Shown here one piece after another: positions 45,009-55,084 of a stretch of DNA of 64,000 nt. Origin of the DNA: CAVQAH01 sp963784195 (lineage in GTDB: Bacteria; Acidobacteriota; Vicinamibacteria; Vicinamibacterales; 2-12-FULL-66-21); the NCBI GenBank assembly GCA_963784195.1, contig CAWARA010000018.1:124001-188000 (forward strand), read 5' to 3'. The notes beneath the pieces are model-generated. The model did no database searches. It was not told the DNA's origin and saw only the letters and a list, made by a program, of their open reading frames with translations. Each line of letters starts with the position of its first letter. Position 1 is the stretch's first letter. The position numbers and the translations under genes are program-made.

Positions 45009-46025
45009 ATGCGCCAGGCCGTCATTCAGCGTCACGGCCCGCCTGACGTCTTTGCAATGCGTGACGTCCCGGTGCCCGAGCCCGGAACAGGCGAGCTTCG
45101 GATCCGCGTGCGCGCCTCCGGTGTCAACTTCGCCGACATCCTCGCCCGCATGGGCCTCTACCCCGACGCACCGCCGCCTCCGCTGGTCGTCGGCTACGAG
45201 GTCAGCGGTCATGTCGATCGGCTGGGCGCGGGCGTCATCGGCATGAGCGAGGGGGATCAGGTCGTCGCGCTGACGCGCTTCGGTGGGTACTCCGAGAGCG
45301 TTGTCGTGCCCGCGACGCTCACATATCGCGTACCTCCCGACCTCAGCGATGCCGAGGCCGCAGCGTTTCCCGTGAACTATCTGACCGCCGCGCTCGCCTT
45401 GTATCGAATGGCCGCGCTCAATGCGGGAGACGTCGTGTTGATCCACAACGCCGGTGGCGGCGTGGGCATCGCCGCCACGCAGTTGGCCCGGCTGCGGAGA
45501 GCGACGGTGATCGGCACGGCGTCCGCCTTCAAGCATGCGGCGCTGCGCAGCTTCGGCGTCGAACACGCGATCGACCATCAGCATGCGAATATCGCCCACG
45601 AGGTGATGAAGATCACCAAGGGACGCGGCGTCGACGTGATTCTCGATCCGATCGGCGGGAGAAGTTTTCAGTCGAGCTACCGCATGCTCGCGCCGCTCGG
45701 CAGGCTGATCCTGCTCGGCCTGTCCGCCGCCTCAACCGGCGAGCGGCGAAATCTCTTGGGCGCGTTTCGCGTCTGGATGACGACGCAACGGTTCAACCCG
45801 ATGTCGCTGATAAACCGGAACCGCGGCGTGTTCGGCATGAACATCGGTCATCTGTGGGACGAGCGCCGTCAGTTGACGCCACTCATGGAGATGCTGCTCG
45901 CCGAGCTCGGTGCCGGCCGCCTGAAGCCCGTCGTAGCCCGAACGTTCCCGCTCGAGAAAGCGGCCGACGCTCACCGCTTCATTCAGAGCCGATCGAATAT
46001 TGGCAAAGTCGTGCTCACTACCTGA
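45009..46025 (+). CDS. Zinc-independent quinone oxidoreductase, medium-chain dehydrogenase family (VAT1-like)
   Basis: 338 aa. Features are the GroES-like domain (GELRIRVRASGVNFADILAR, no zinc-binding Cys cluster), LVVGYEVSGHVDRLGAGV, and the Rossmann NADPH site VVLIHNAGGGVGIAATQLAR, followed by VDVILDPIGGRSFQSSYRML and the C-terminal VVARTFPLEKAADAHRFIQS. NADPH:quinone reductases of the VAT1/zeta-crystallin group reduce quinones or enals. It stands alone between the arg terminator and a repeat; its physiological substrate is unknown. Confidence 0.9.
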   Translation: MRQAVIQRHGPPDVFAMRDVPVPEPGTGELRIRVRASGVNFADILARMGLYPDAPPPPLVVGYEVSGHVDRLGAGVIGMSEGDQVVALTRFGGYSESVVVPATLTYRVPPDLSDAEAAAFPVNYLTAALALYRMAALNAGDVVLIHNAGGGVGIAATQLARLRRATVIGTASAFKHAALRSFGVEHAIDHQHANIAHEVMKITKGRGVDVILDPIGGRSFQSSYRMLAPLGRLILLGLSAASTGERRNLLGAFRVWMTTQRFNPMSLINRNRGVFGMNIGHLWDERRQLTPLMEMLLAELGAGRLKPVVARTFPLEKAADAHRFIQSRSNIGKVVLTT

Positions 46026-46041
46026 CGCTGATAAAACACTG

Positions 46042-46182
46042 CCGTAGTCCGTGGTTCGTGGTCCGTATCTCGGCGAAGTCCCCGGTCCAAACACGGACTA
46101 CGAACGATGCAGACCGTGCCCATCGGTTCGCTTCGAGCCTAACAGGCTCGGCGAGCCACGAACTACGAACCACGAACCACGG
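46042..46182. repeat. Inverted simple-word repeat (CGTAGTTCGTGG family), second locus
   Basis: Left arm 46042-46066 (CCGTAGTCCGTGGTTCGTGG) and right arm 46154-46182 (CCACGAACTACGAACCACGA) are complementary. A third piece ACACGGACTACGAAC at 46091 can compete for the left arm. It uses the same words as 19707-19794, 26 kb away. It fills the gap between the VAT1-like gene and an S9 peptidase. Confidence 0.85.
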
Positions 46183-46197
46183 CACTGTTTTTAGCAA

Positions 46198-48469
46198 CTA
46201 TTTGTCTTCAGTCGTAATCTTCCTCCCCCCTCCAATGAACTTCTTGAGGAAGGCATCCATCCGCTCGAACGTGTAGATCCACCGCTTGTACAGCAGCGAG
46301 TCGTGCACGTCGTCGGGGAACACGATGAGCTCGTGGTAGACATCGTGCGCGCGCAGCAGCTGGACGAGGCCAGTTGTCTGCGAGAACGCGACGTTGCGAT
46401 CGTCGTCGCCGTGCAGCAGGAGGACCGGTGATTTCCAGGTGCCGATCGCGCCGACTGCGGACGACTTGAACGAGACGCTCTCCGGATCGATCGAACTGCC
46501 CCACATGTGAACGCCCGCCAGATCGACACCGACCTTGAAGATGTCGGAGTTGCGGGCGAGCGCTTGCGCGGTCAGAACGCCGCCATATGACAGGCCCCAG
46601 ATCCCGACGCGTGCGGGATCGACGTCGGGGCGCGACTGCAGGTACTTGCCGGCGGCGAGCACATCGCCGTACTCCGCGTTGCCGCGGCCGCCGGTGTTGG
46701 GAGCGGTGCGGAACGATCGGCCGTAACCGATCCCGCTCCGGTAGTTGACGGACATCACGACGTATCCCTGGCTTGCCAGCCACTGATTGACGCCGTACGC
46801 GAGGTGGTAGAAGTGGCGATAGTGATACCCGAGCAGCATCTGGCGCTGCGGCCCGCCGTGAACGAAGATGACGGCCGGACGTTTGTCGCCCTGCGCCACG
46901 TTCTTTGGCACGAAGAGCTGGTTGTTGAACTTCATGCCGTCGGCGGCGGTCAGTGTCACATTCTCCGGTTCCACGTGCTCCGCAGCCGGGAACGTTGCCG
47001 CCAGCGTCGGATAGATGACCTTCGTCTCGCCGCCACCGGCAGGCATCACGCCAACAGATTGCGGCCGCCTGGCGTCAGCCGTGAGCATGGCCACGAATTT
47101 TTCTGACGCGACGACGGCCGGGTACGTCTCGATGGCGTTGCCCTTCGTGATCTGAACGGCCTGACCGCCTGACGTCGGAACCTTCCACAGATCGCGTCTG
47201 TCGATGTCGCTCGCGTTGGTCGAGTAGTAGAGCGTGCGTCCGTCGCTCGAGAGCGAGGTCATCTCGACCATGCCTTCGCCTGGCGTGAGGACGATGGGAT
47301 CGGTCGTGCCGCCGGCCGCGCTCACCGAGTAGTAGCGGATCCACTCCTCGGGCTCTGCCTGAAAGGTGAGGCTGTCACCGGCCCACTGGATCGCATTCAG
47401 ACGCTGGTACGTCTGATCGTTCGGCTTGCCGTGCCACACTTCGCGCGCGTCGCCGGTCTTGACATCCGCGACCCAGAACGACAGGTTGTAACCGCCCTTG
47501 AACGTCGCGCGCGTGAGTCCCGGTATCGGGGACTGCGGACCTTCATCTTCGTTTCCGCGGCCGCCGCGACCCTGTCCTTGTCCACGACCCTGGCCGCGTC
47601 CCTGTCCCCGGCCTTGTGCAGCCGCAGGCCCCGGAGGATTGCCCACGCCGTCAGAACCGGCCTGCGCCTGTCGGCCGAACGGCGTCCCAGGCCTGCGGAT
47701 GAACGCGATCTTCGTTCCGTCTGGCGACCACGTCGGGCTCGTGTCGAAATCGACACTCGGCGACACGTACGAGATCGACTTCTTCGCCACGTCGTAGATG
47801 GCCACGAACGAGTGATCGCCACGGTTGCTGACGAACGCCAGCTTGCTGCCGTCGGGCGACCATGCGGGGTTGCTGTTCCGTGCCCCAGGCGGTGATGTAC
47901 GGCTTGCGGCCGTTGTCGATGTCGTTCTGAGCGGCGACACCCGGAGCAATCCGGTAGCGATAAATCTGTCCCTCGTCGGCAAAAACGACGGCACTGCCAT
48001 CTGGCGACAGGGCCGGGTCGCCGCCAGGACCCAGCTTCCAGGGCGCTCCGCCTGCCGTGCGGGCTGCCCAAATCGTTCGCTCGCTTCCGCTCGGATCGCT
48101 GGTCGGATTCGCCACCCACCCGTCGCGATTCGGCGCGTGGCCACGCACAAAGACGACGACGGAACCGTTTGCGGAGATCTCCAGGTTCGTCATGTCCAGC
48201 CCGTCGTCTTCGAGGTTCCGGGAGAGGCGGACAGGCCGGAAAGCGGGAGCAATGGCGGTGTAGACATTGCGCCGCCCACGCTCATACGCCAGCCACGCAA
48301 TCCGGTCCGACTTCGTAGCCGATACCAGCTCGAAGGGATAGCCGGGAGCAAGAAAATCGTCGACGGAGGCTGCGCGTTGCGCCGCAACCTGCGGGGCGGC
48401 TCCAGGGGTTAGAAACAGGAACGTGAGCAACAGGCCTGCGGCGGCCGGGCATCTGCGAAGCATCGGCAT
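46198..48469 (-). CDS. Secreted S9 family peptidase with RGQG low-complexity insert, one +1 frameshift
   Basis: ATG 48469 starts a signal peptide (MLRRCPAAAGLLLTFLFLTP). TolB-like beta-propeller repeats follow (NPAWSPDGSKLAFVSNRGDH, SPTWSPDGTKIAFIRR). Near 47880 one extra G must be skipped (ACGGAAC to ACGAAC) to join ITAWGT to NSNPAWSPDG, giving about 757 aa. The propeller contains an insert of GRGQ units at about 47560-47635. The C-terminal alpha/beta-hydrolase has VGIWGLSYGGVLTAQ (nucleophile Ser), HGDDDRNVAF (Asp) and FPDDVHDSLL (His). Exported serine peptidase or acylaminoacyl-peptidase; divergent from another S9 gene. Confidence 0.88.
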
Positions 48470-48559
48470 CCTCCCTCGAAATCGCCAGGGCGGAGTCTAC
48501 CTCTTTTTGCCTTTTCGGTTGGAGCCTGCTAAGGTCCGCCGTAACAAGGATTCAGTCGA

Positions 48560-50563
48560 ATGCGAAGACTATTCGTTGCGCTCACTCTGGCGGCGGCAGC
48601 AGCATCCGCGCACGCGCAATCGCGCGTGCCGACCATCGACCAGCTCATCGAGCTGAAGCGTCCCGGCGGCGTCGCGCTGTCTCCGGACGGGACGAAAGTG
48701 ATCTTCACCGTCAACGAGACCAACTGGGACGACAACGCGTACGAAACGGAGCTCTTCATCGTCGACACGAAGGGCGGTTCACCGCTGCAGTTGACCCGCG
48801 CGAAGAAGTCGAGCAGTGCGCCGGCGTGGTCCCCCGACGGCAAGTGGATCGCGTTCAGTTCCGATCGCAGCGACAAGCGGCAGCTCTACCTCATAAGTCC
48901 GGCGGGCGGCGAGGCGCTGCAGCTGACCGACGTCGAGGACGGCGTCGCTGCGTTCAAATGGTCGCCAGACGGCCGCTCCATCGCGATGACCATGACGGAC
49001 GCGAAGACCGATGCGATGAAGGACCGGGACAAGCGATACGGTGAGTTCGATGTCGTGGACACCGACTATCGAATGACGCACCTGCACGTGATCGAGGTTC
49101 CCGCGTCGATCGCCAAGCCGATCAAGGCACGACGCCTCACGAATGGGAGCTTTACGGTCGGCAGCTTCGAGTGGTCGCCCGACGGAAAGTCCATCGCGTT
49201 CGACCATCGCAAGGATCCAAACGCGGCGAGCGGCGGCACGGCTGACATCTCGGTCGTCAGCGTCTCCGACGGCTCCGTGCGCCCGCTCGTGGCGCAGGAC
49301 GGCCCAGACTCGAATCCGAAATGGTCTCCCGACGGCAAGCAGATCGCGTTCCAGAGCGCGATGAAGAACCCGTGGTTCTTCTTCACGAACAGCCGCATCG
49401 CCATCGTGTCTGCGGACGGGGGACCGATTCGATCGGTCACCGATCGGTTCGACGAGCAGCCAGGCCTGATCGATTGGGCCCCGGCTGGGATCTACTTCCA
49501 GGGACTCGAGAAGATTACCGGGCGGATGTACCGGCTGAATCCGGCGACGGGAGATTTCGCTGCGATCACCAAATCATCCGGTGACGCTCCCGGCGGCTTC
49601 AGCTTCAGCCGTGATTATTCGACGGTCGCCTACGTCAACGGCGATCGCGCGCAGTTTCCAGAAGTGTTTGTCGCGCCAGTTTCGACGATGACCGGACGCG
49701 CGCTGACGACCTTCGGCGACCAGCTCAAGGACTGGACGATCGGCACGCGGGAGATGATCTCGTGGAAGAGCACCGACGGCGCCACGATTGAGGGCGTCCT
49801 GCACAAGCCGGCTGATTTCCAGTCAGGACGACGGTATCCGCTGCTGGTGATCATTCATGGCGGACCGACCGGCATCTCCCGGCCGGTGAAGGTTGCCGCC
49901 GGCGGCGTGTATCCGATCGAGCAATGGCTGGCGAAGGGCGCGGTCATTCTCGAACCGAACTATCGCGGCAGCGCGGGTTACGGCGAGAAGTTCCGCTCGC
50001 TGAACGTGCGGAATCTCGGCGTTGGTGACGCATGGGACGTGCTGTCCGGTGTCGACTACCTCATTGCCCAGGGGATCGCCGACAAGGATCGCATGGGCGT
50101 GATGGGGTGGAGCCAGGGTGGCTACATCTCTGCGTTCCTGGCTACGCATGAGCAGCAGCCGTTCAAAGCGATCTCGGTCGGCGCGGGGATCTCTGACTGG
50201 ATGACGTATTACGTCAACACCGACATCCATCCGTTCACGCGTCAGTACTTGAAGGCGACGCCGTGGGACGACCCGGAGATCTACGCGAAGACGTCACCGA
50301 TCACCAACATCAAGCGCGCGAAGACCCCGACGCTGATTCAGCACGGCGAGCTCGATGCGCGTGTGCCGATTCCCAACGCCTACGAGCTCTATCAGGGCCT
50401 CCAGGACGTCGGCGTGCCGGTGAAGCTAATCGTCTACAAGGGATTCGGCCACGGCCTGAACAAACCGAAAGCGGCAAGGGCGGCGCAGGAACACAACCTC
50501 GAATGGTTCGGGAAATACGTGTGGGGCGAGGGAACGCCGACGACAAGCGCCGAGCGCCGCTAA
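48560..50563 (+). CDS. Secreted S9 family peptidase
   Basis: 667 aa with a signal peptide (MRRLFVALTLAAAAASAHAQ). The N-terminal propeller has repeated WSPDGKxIAF units (APAWSPDGKWIAFSSDRSDK, FKWSPDGRSIAMTMT, NPKWSPDGKQIAFQSA). The C-terminal hydrolase has GWSQGGYISAF (Ser518), HGELDARVPI (Asp599) and GFGHGLNKP (His631), a complete triad. It resembles acylaminoacyl-peptidase/DPP-like enzymes, likely periplasmic. It is divergent from the S9 gene at 46198 across a 90-bp promoter gap and upstream of amidohydrolases. Confidence 0.93.
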   Translation: MRRLFVALTLAAAAASAHAQSRVPTIDQLIELKRPGGVALSPDGTKVIFTVNETNWDDNAYETELFIVDTKGGSPLQLTRAKKSSSAPAWSPDGKWIAFSSDRSDKRQLYLISPAGGEALQLTDVEDGVAAFKWSPDGRSIAMTMTDAKTDAMKDRDKRYGEFDVVDTDYRMTHLHVIEVPASIAKPIKARRLTNGSFTVGSFEWSPDGKSIAFDHRKDPNAASGGTADISVVSVSDGSVRPLVAQDGPDSNPKWSPDGKQIAFQSAMKNPWFFFTNSRIAIVSADGGPIRSVTDRFDEQPGLIDWAPAGIYFQGLEKITGRMYRLNPATGDFAAITKSSGDAPGGFSFSRDYSTVAYVNGDRAQFPEVFVAPVSTMTGRALTTFGDQLKDWTIGTREMISWKSTDGATIEGVLHKPADFQSGRRYPLLVIIHGGPTGISRPVKVAAGGVYPIEQWLAKGAVILEPNYRGSAGYGEKFRSLNVRNLGVGDAWDVLSGVDYLIAQGIADKDRMGVMGWSQGGYISAFLATHEQQPFKAISVGAGISDWMTYYVNTDIHPFTRQYLKATPWDDPEIYAKTSPITNIKRAKTPTLIQHGELDARVPIPNAYELYQGLQDVGVPVKLIVYKGFGHGLNKPKAARAAQEHNLEWFGKYVWGEGTPTTSAERR

Positions 50564-50750
50564 TCGTCCTGGAACTCGTCGTCCTCCCTCGATCGGCCCG
50601 ATTCTCCGCGAGCACCGAGCCCGGGAGTATTGTCGTCTCATCCCCTTTTGGCGTACATTCAGCCCTCCGATCCAGGGCGGCAATTCGTGCCGTCCACTCC
50701 CGATTTTGTAAGCGCCTGCGGCCCGAGCGAGGCGATTAATGGAGGTTGTC

Positions 50751-53498
50751 GTGACTTGCCGACACTTTTCTTTCCGGTTTCTGGCGCTGGCCGCAGTCCT
50801 GGCGCTGGTGCCGACCGTGGGCGCCCGCGTCGCCGGTCAGGGCGCGCCCGCGAACCAGTCGCGTGTCGTGGCGCTTCGCGGCGCCACGATCCTGACGGTG
50901 ACCAAGGGCACGATCCCGAACGGCACGATCGTGCTGCGCGATGGGAAGATCGCCGCGCTCGGCGCCAACGTGAACATCCCCGCTGGCGCTGAAACGATCG
51001 ACGTGAGCGGCAAGTTCGTGTCGCCAGGCATCATCGACGCCCACTCGCACATCGCCAACGATTCGATCAACGAGGGCGGGACGACGGTCAGTTCGATGAC
51101 CGGGATCGAGGACGTGCTCGATCCGACGGACATCAACATCTACCGCGATCTGGGCGGCGGCCTGACGGTGGCCAACGTGCTGCACGGGAGCGCGAATCCG
51201 ATCGGCGGCAAGAACTCGGTGATCAAGCTGCGCTGGGGCAAGAAGCGCGCGCAGGAGATGCTCTTCGAGGGCGCGATGCCCGGCATCAAGTTCGCGCTCG
51301 GCGAGAACCCGAAGGATATGACGCAGCCTGGCCAGAACACCGGCCCGCGCCGCTATCCGGCGACGCGCATGGGCGTCGAGTTCGTCATCCGCGACGCGTT
51401 TACGCGGGCAAAGGCGTATCAGAAGGCCTGGCAGGACTACGAGAAGAAGAAGGGCACGGCTGGCGCCGATCTGCCGCCGCGTCGCGATCTGCAACTCGAG
51501 CCGCTGGTCGAGATCCTCGAAGGCAAGCGCCTCGTGCATTGCCACAGCTATCGCGCCGACGAAATCCTCATGATGATCCGTCTCGCCGAAGAGATGGGCT
51601 TCAAGATCGCGACGTTCCAGCACGTGCTCGAGGGCTACAAGGTCGCGAAGGAAATGGCCGCGCACGGCGCGGGCGGATCGACCTTCTCCGACTGGTGGGG
51701 CTACAAGATCGAAGCGGTTGACGCCATCCCGCACAACGCCGCGATCATGATGCGCAAGGGCGTGCTGGTCTCCATCAACTCCGACAGCGCCGAACACGCC
51801 CGCCGGCTGAACACCGAGGCCGCGAAGAGCATCAAGTGGGGCGGCCTGACCGAGGACGAAGCGTTCTCGATGGTCACGATCAATCCCGCCAAGCAGCTGC
51901 GGATCGACAACCGTGTCGGATCGCTCGAGACCGGGAAGGATGCCGATGTCGTCGTGTGGTCGCACCACCCGCTCAGCACTTATGCGATCGCCGATCGCGT
52001 CTATATCGACGGCAATCTCTATTACGAACGTCTCGCCGAACTGCGTCGTCTGACCGAGGTCAACAAGGAGAAGTCGACGCTGGCCGCCGCCGAGCGCAGC
52101 TCGCGAACGCCGCCGACCGCCAACCCACAGGATCCGAAGATTGCCGGCGAAGAACCAAACGGTAATGGAAGCCGTGGACCGTCCGCGAACGACGTTCAGG
52201 AACCGGCGGCTGGTACGTCCGGCAGCGCACCGGCTCCGGCGCCACGGCCGCAGGCGCAGTCCGCAGCGGCGTCTTCCACCTTGCTGGCGATCACCAACGC
52301 CACGATTCACCCCATCACATCGCCGAGCATTCAGAAGGGCACGATCGTGATTCGCGGGACGAAGATCGAAGCGGTCGGCGCCGGCATTCAGGTTCCGTCC
52401 GGTGCGAAAGTGATCGACGCGGCGGGAGCGGATGTCTACCCGGGCATGATCAACGCCCGCACCAACGTCGGACTCTCGGAGCCAGGGCCCCGCGGGTTCG
52501 ACGACGTGAACGAGATGCTCGACCTGAACCCGCAGCTTCGCTCGTACGTCGCGTATCACTCCGAGAGCGACTCGATTCCCGTGGCCAGGGCCAACGGCAT
52601 CACGACCGTGGCCATCACGCCCGGCGGCGGCCTGCTTGGCGGCCAGGTGGCGTTGATGAACCTCGACGGCTGGACGTGGGAAGAAGCGATGCTCAAGCCG
52701 AACGCAGGCATCACGTTCAACTTCCCAACCATCGGCGGCGGCGGTGGGCGCGGTGGCGGAGGTGGCGGCGGTCGCGGAGGCCGCGGCGGCGGACCGGAAC
52801 GCACCTACGAGGAATTGAAACGGGAACGCGACAAGCGCCTGGACGACATGGCCGATCTGTTCGACCGCGCGCGCGGGTATGCGAAGGCGGGCGCGAATCG
52901 GAAGTTTGACTGGACGCTCGACGCGCTCGTGCCGGTCGTCGAGGGGCGTCTGCCGCTCATCACGACGGTCAACCGCGCGCAGGATATCCGCGACGCAATC
53001 GCGTTCGCCGAGCGCACGAAGATCAAGATGATCATCAACGGCGCCTCCGACGGGCCCGCTGTCGCGCCGCTGCTCAAGGAAAAGAACATCCCCGTCATTC
53101 TCAACGGCATTCTGACGACGCCACAGGGAGAGGATCAGTTCCATGCGGCGACATATCAGCTTGCGGGCGAACTGGCGCAGGCAGGGGTGAAGGTGGCGTT
53201 CTCGACCGGCGACAACAGCAACGTCCGGCTGCTGCCCTACCACGCCGCGATGTCGGTGGCGTGGGGCATGAATCGTGACGAGGCCCTGAAGGCGTTGACG
53301 ATCAATGCCGCCGAGATTCTCGGCGTGGCGGACCGCGTCGGCAGCATCGAGAAGGGCAAGGACGCGAATCTGTTCATTGCCAAGGGCGATCCGCTCGAAA
53401 TCCGGACCCCGATCACGCACGTGATCATCGAGGGACGTGATGTGGGGCTTGCGAACAAGCATCAGGCCCTCTTCGAGAAATACATGGCGCGCCCATAA
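50751..53498 (+). CDS. Secreted tandem amidohydrolase (two amidohydrolase domains, second degenerate)
   Basis: 915 aa from GTG 50751, which has GGAGG at 50741-50745; ATG 50739 would start inside that ribosome site. After the signal peptide, domain one (about 40-430) has the metal motif VSPGIIDAHSHIA, a later metal His in GKRLVHCHSYRADEI and INSDSAEHARR. A Pro/Ser/Ala linker follows (about 440-510). Domain two repeats the entry TIVIRGTKIEAVGAG..VYPGMINARTNVG but lacks HxH, and carries a GGGRGGGGGGGRGG insert (about 660-680). It closes VGSIEKGKDANLFIAKGDPL. Periplasmic hydrolase of unknown substrate, possibly imidazolonepropionase/prolidase-like. Confidence 0.9.
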   Translation: MTCRHFSFRFLALAAVLALVPTVGARVAGQGAPANQSRVVALRGATILTVTKGTIPNGTIVLRDGKIAALGANVNIPAGAETIDVSGKFVSPGIIDAHSHIANDSINEGGTTVSSMTGIEDVLDPTDINIYRDLGGGLTVANVLHGSANPIGGKNSVIKLRWGKKRAQEMLFEGAMPGIKFALGENPKDMTQPGQNTGPRRYPATRMGVEFVIRDAFTRAKAYQKAWQDYEKKKGTAGADLPPRRDLQLEPLVEILEGKRLVHCHSYRADEILMMIRLAEEMGFKIATFQHVLEGYKVAKEMAAHGAGGSTFSDWWGYKIEAVDAIPHNAAIMMRKGVLVSINSDSAEHARRLNTEAAKSIKWGGLTEDEAFSMVTINPAKQLRIDNRVGSLETGKDADVVVWSHHPLSTYAIADRVYIDGNLYYERLAELRRLTEVNKEKSTLAAAERSSRTPPTANPQDPKIAGEEPNGNGSRGPSANDVQEPAAGTSGSAPAPAPRPQAQSAAASSTLLAITNATIHPITSPSIQKGTIVIRGTKIEAVGAGIQVPSGAKVIDAAGADVYPGMINARTNVGLSEPGPRGFDDVNEMLDLNPQLRSYVAYHSESDSIPVARANGITTVAITPGGGLLGGQVALMNLDGWTWEEAMLKPNAGITFNFPTIGGGGGRGGGGGGGRGGRGGGPERTYEELKRERDKRLDDMADLFDRARGYAKAGANRKFDWTLDALVPVVEGRLPLITTVNRAQDIRDAIAFAERTKIKMIINGASDGPAVAPLLKEKNIPVILNGILTTPQGEDQFHAATYQLAGELAQAGVKVAFSTGDNSNVRLLPYHAAMSVAWGMNRDEALKALTINAAEILGVADRVGSIEKGKDANLFIAKGDPLEIRTPITHVIIEGRDVGLANKHQALFEKYMARP

Positions 53499-53518
53499 CG
53501 CTAGGCGATCCGCGTACG

Positions 53519-53580
53519 GATTCACGGGACGCTGATCAGGCCGGATTCACGGGACGCTGATCCGGCGGATTCACGGAGCA
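53519..53580. repeat. Short tandem repeat GGATTCACGGGACGCTGATC
   Basis: Two complete copies (53519-53538 and 53544-53563) and a partial third (from 53568), period about 25 bp. It occupies the 103-bp gap between the two amidohydrolase genes. Confidence 0.85.
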
Positions 53581-53601
53581 TAGAATATCTGGAGATCTGA
53601 A

Positions 53602-54966
53602 ATGAGACTCATATACGTTTCAGCATTACGGTGATCGCCGCGGCGGCCGCCTTCGCGGTCGGCGCGCGCGCCGGACGCGCCGAACATCTACGCCATTCGC
53701 GGCGCCAGGCTCGTGACGGCGGCGGGTGCGCCGGTTCAGTCTGGCACCATCGTCATTCGCAACGGCGCGATCGAGGCGGTCGGCGCCGACGTGCAGCCGC
53801 CGGCCGATGCCTTCGTCATCGACGGCGCTGGCATGACCGTCTACCCGGGCCTCATCGATATGGGGAACTCGACGGGAACGGACATCCAATCGAATCCGAA
53901 CCCGCCGGGCACCTTCCGCACCAGCGAGGATCAGGAGCGGTGGAAGCGCAGTGTGATCTTCCGGCCAGAAATGGTCGCGGCAGACCATCTGCAGGCGGAT
54001 GCGCCGGAACTCTCACGGTATGCGTCGGCAGGCGTCACGACAGTGCTGGCGATTCCGCCAGGGTCGCTCGTCAAAGGCCAGAGCGCGCTCGTCAACGTCG
54101 CGGCGCCGGCGGATGAACCGCAGATCGGCGCCGTCGCGGACACGCGCAAGGGACTGCAGGTCGTACGCACTCCCGTGGCGCTTCACGTCGCGCTGAATGC
54201 CAGCGGTGGCCGAGGCGGCTACCCCGCGTCGCTCATGGGATCGATCGCCTTCGTGCGCCAGCACTTCCTCGACGCGCAGCATCAGCAGCTGGCACAGCAG
54301 CAGTACGAGCGCTCGAAGACCGGCGGGAGCCGTCCCGCACACGACGCGTCGCTGGATGCGCTGCAGCCGGCGCTCGCGCGCCGGTTGCCGGTCGTGTTCG
54401 AGGCGGATCTCTCCCGCGAGATTCTGCGCTCGCTGAACATGGCCAAGGAGTTCAACCTGGATCCGGTGATCACCGGCGCCGCCGAAGCGGACCAGGTCGC
54501 CGCCGACCTCAAGGCACAGAACGCGCGGGTCATCTACAACCTCAATTACCCGGTCCGGTCGCGCGCGCTTCCGCCGGACGCTGACGAGTCGCTGCGCGAG
54601 CTCAGGACCCGGGCCAACGCTCCGAAGATCCCCGCCGAGCTGGAGAAGGCGGGAGTGCTCTTCGCGTTTTCAGCAGAGGGCATTCGCGAGCCGCGCGATT
54701 TCGTCCGCAACGTGGCGCGTGCCGTCAAGGAAGGCGGCCTGTCAGCCGACGCCGCCGTTCGAGCGCTGACGATCAACGCCGCGAAGATTGCCGGCGCCGA
54801 CGCACGCCTCGGATCGCTCGAACGCGGCAAGATCGCCAACGTCATCGTGACCGATGGCGATCTGTTCGAGGAAAAGACCCGCGTGCGTCACGTGTTCGTC
54901 GATGGGTTCAAGGTGAGTGTCGAGGAGCCGCCAGCGCAGGGCGGCCGCGGGCGCGGTGGGCGCTGA
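53602..54966 (+). CDS. Secreted amidohydrolase-like protein lacking the HxH motif, frameshifts at N-terminus
   Basis: From ATG 53602 the signal peptide region (MRLI, then FSITVIAAAAAFAVGAR) needs two extra bases removed near 53614. One more near 53668 (GCCGGAC to GCCGAC) leads into NIYAIRGARLVTAAGAPVQS, continuous to 54966 (about 450 aa). The amidohydrolase outline is present (VYPGLIDMGNSTG, AVRALTINAAKIAGADARLG, LERGKIANVIVTDGD), but the metal HxH is replaced by MGNS. It is thus like the degenerate second half of the upstream protein and probably not a metal hydrolase alone. The tail is Gly/Arg-rich (AQGGRGRGGR). Confidence 0.78.
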
Positions 54967-54969
54967 GCG

Positions 54970-55084
54970 AATCGGACAATCGGCACATCGGACATCGGCA
55001 ATCGGAAGGTGCGATGAGCCGATCGGCTCAGAGCTCTTTCGCGATTTCCGATTCGGTCCGATGGCCGATTTCCGATTTCCGATT
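54970..55084. repeat. Inverted ATCGGAA repeat with central palindrome
   Basis: The left arm 54970-55006 consists of ATCGG words spaced by 2-4 bp. The right arm 55043-55084 is the complement, CGATTTCCGATTTCCGATT-like. The centre has a perfect 16-bp palindrome TGAGCCGATCGGCTCA (55015-55030). It lies between convergent amidohydrolase and S9 peptidase genes, where a bidirectional terminator is expected. The right arm ends at the S9 stop codon. Confidence 0.85.

Noticed and set aside
50736..53525. 929-codon minus-strand open frame opposite the tandem amidohydrolase
   Set aside because: It is a GC-rich shadow. The plus strand encodes a clear signal peptide and amidohydrolase motifs, while the antisense product is Arg/Asp/Val-rich without any recognisable domain.
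53631..54116. Separate 161-codon gene at the start of the amidohydrolase-like gene
   Set aside because: Only its first dozen residues are the displaced signal peptide; the rest is an out-of-frame shadow of the amidohydrolase-like protein.
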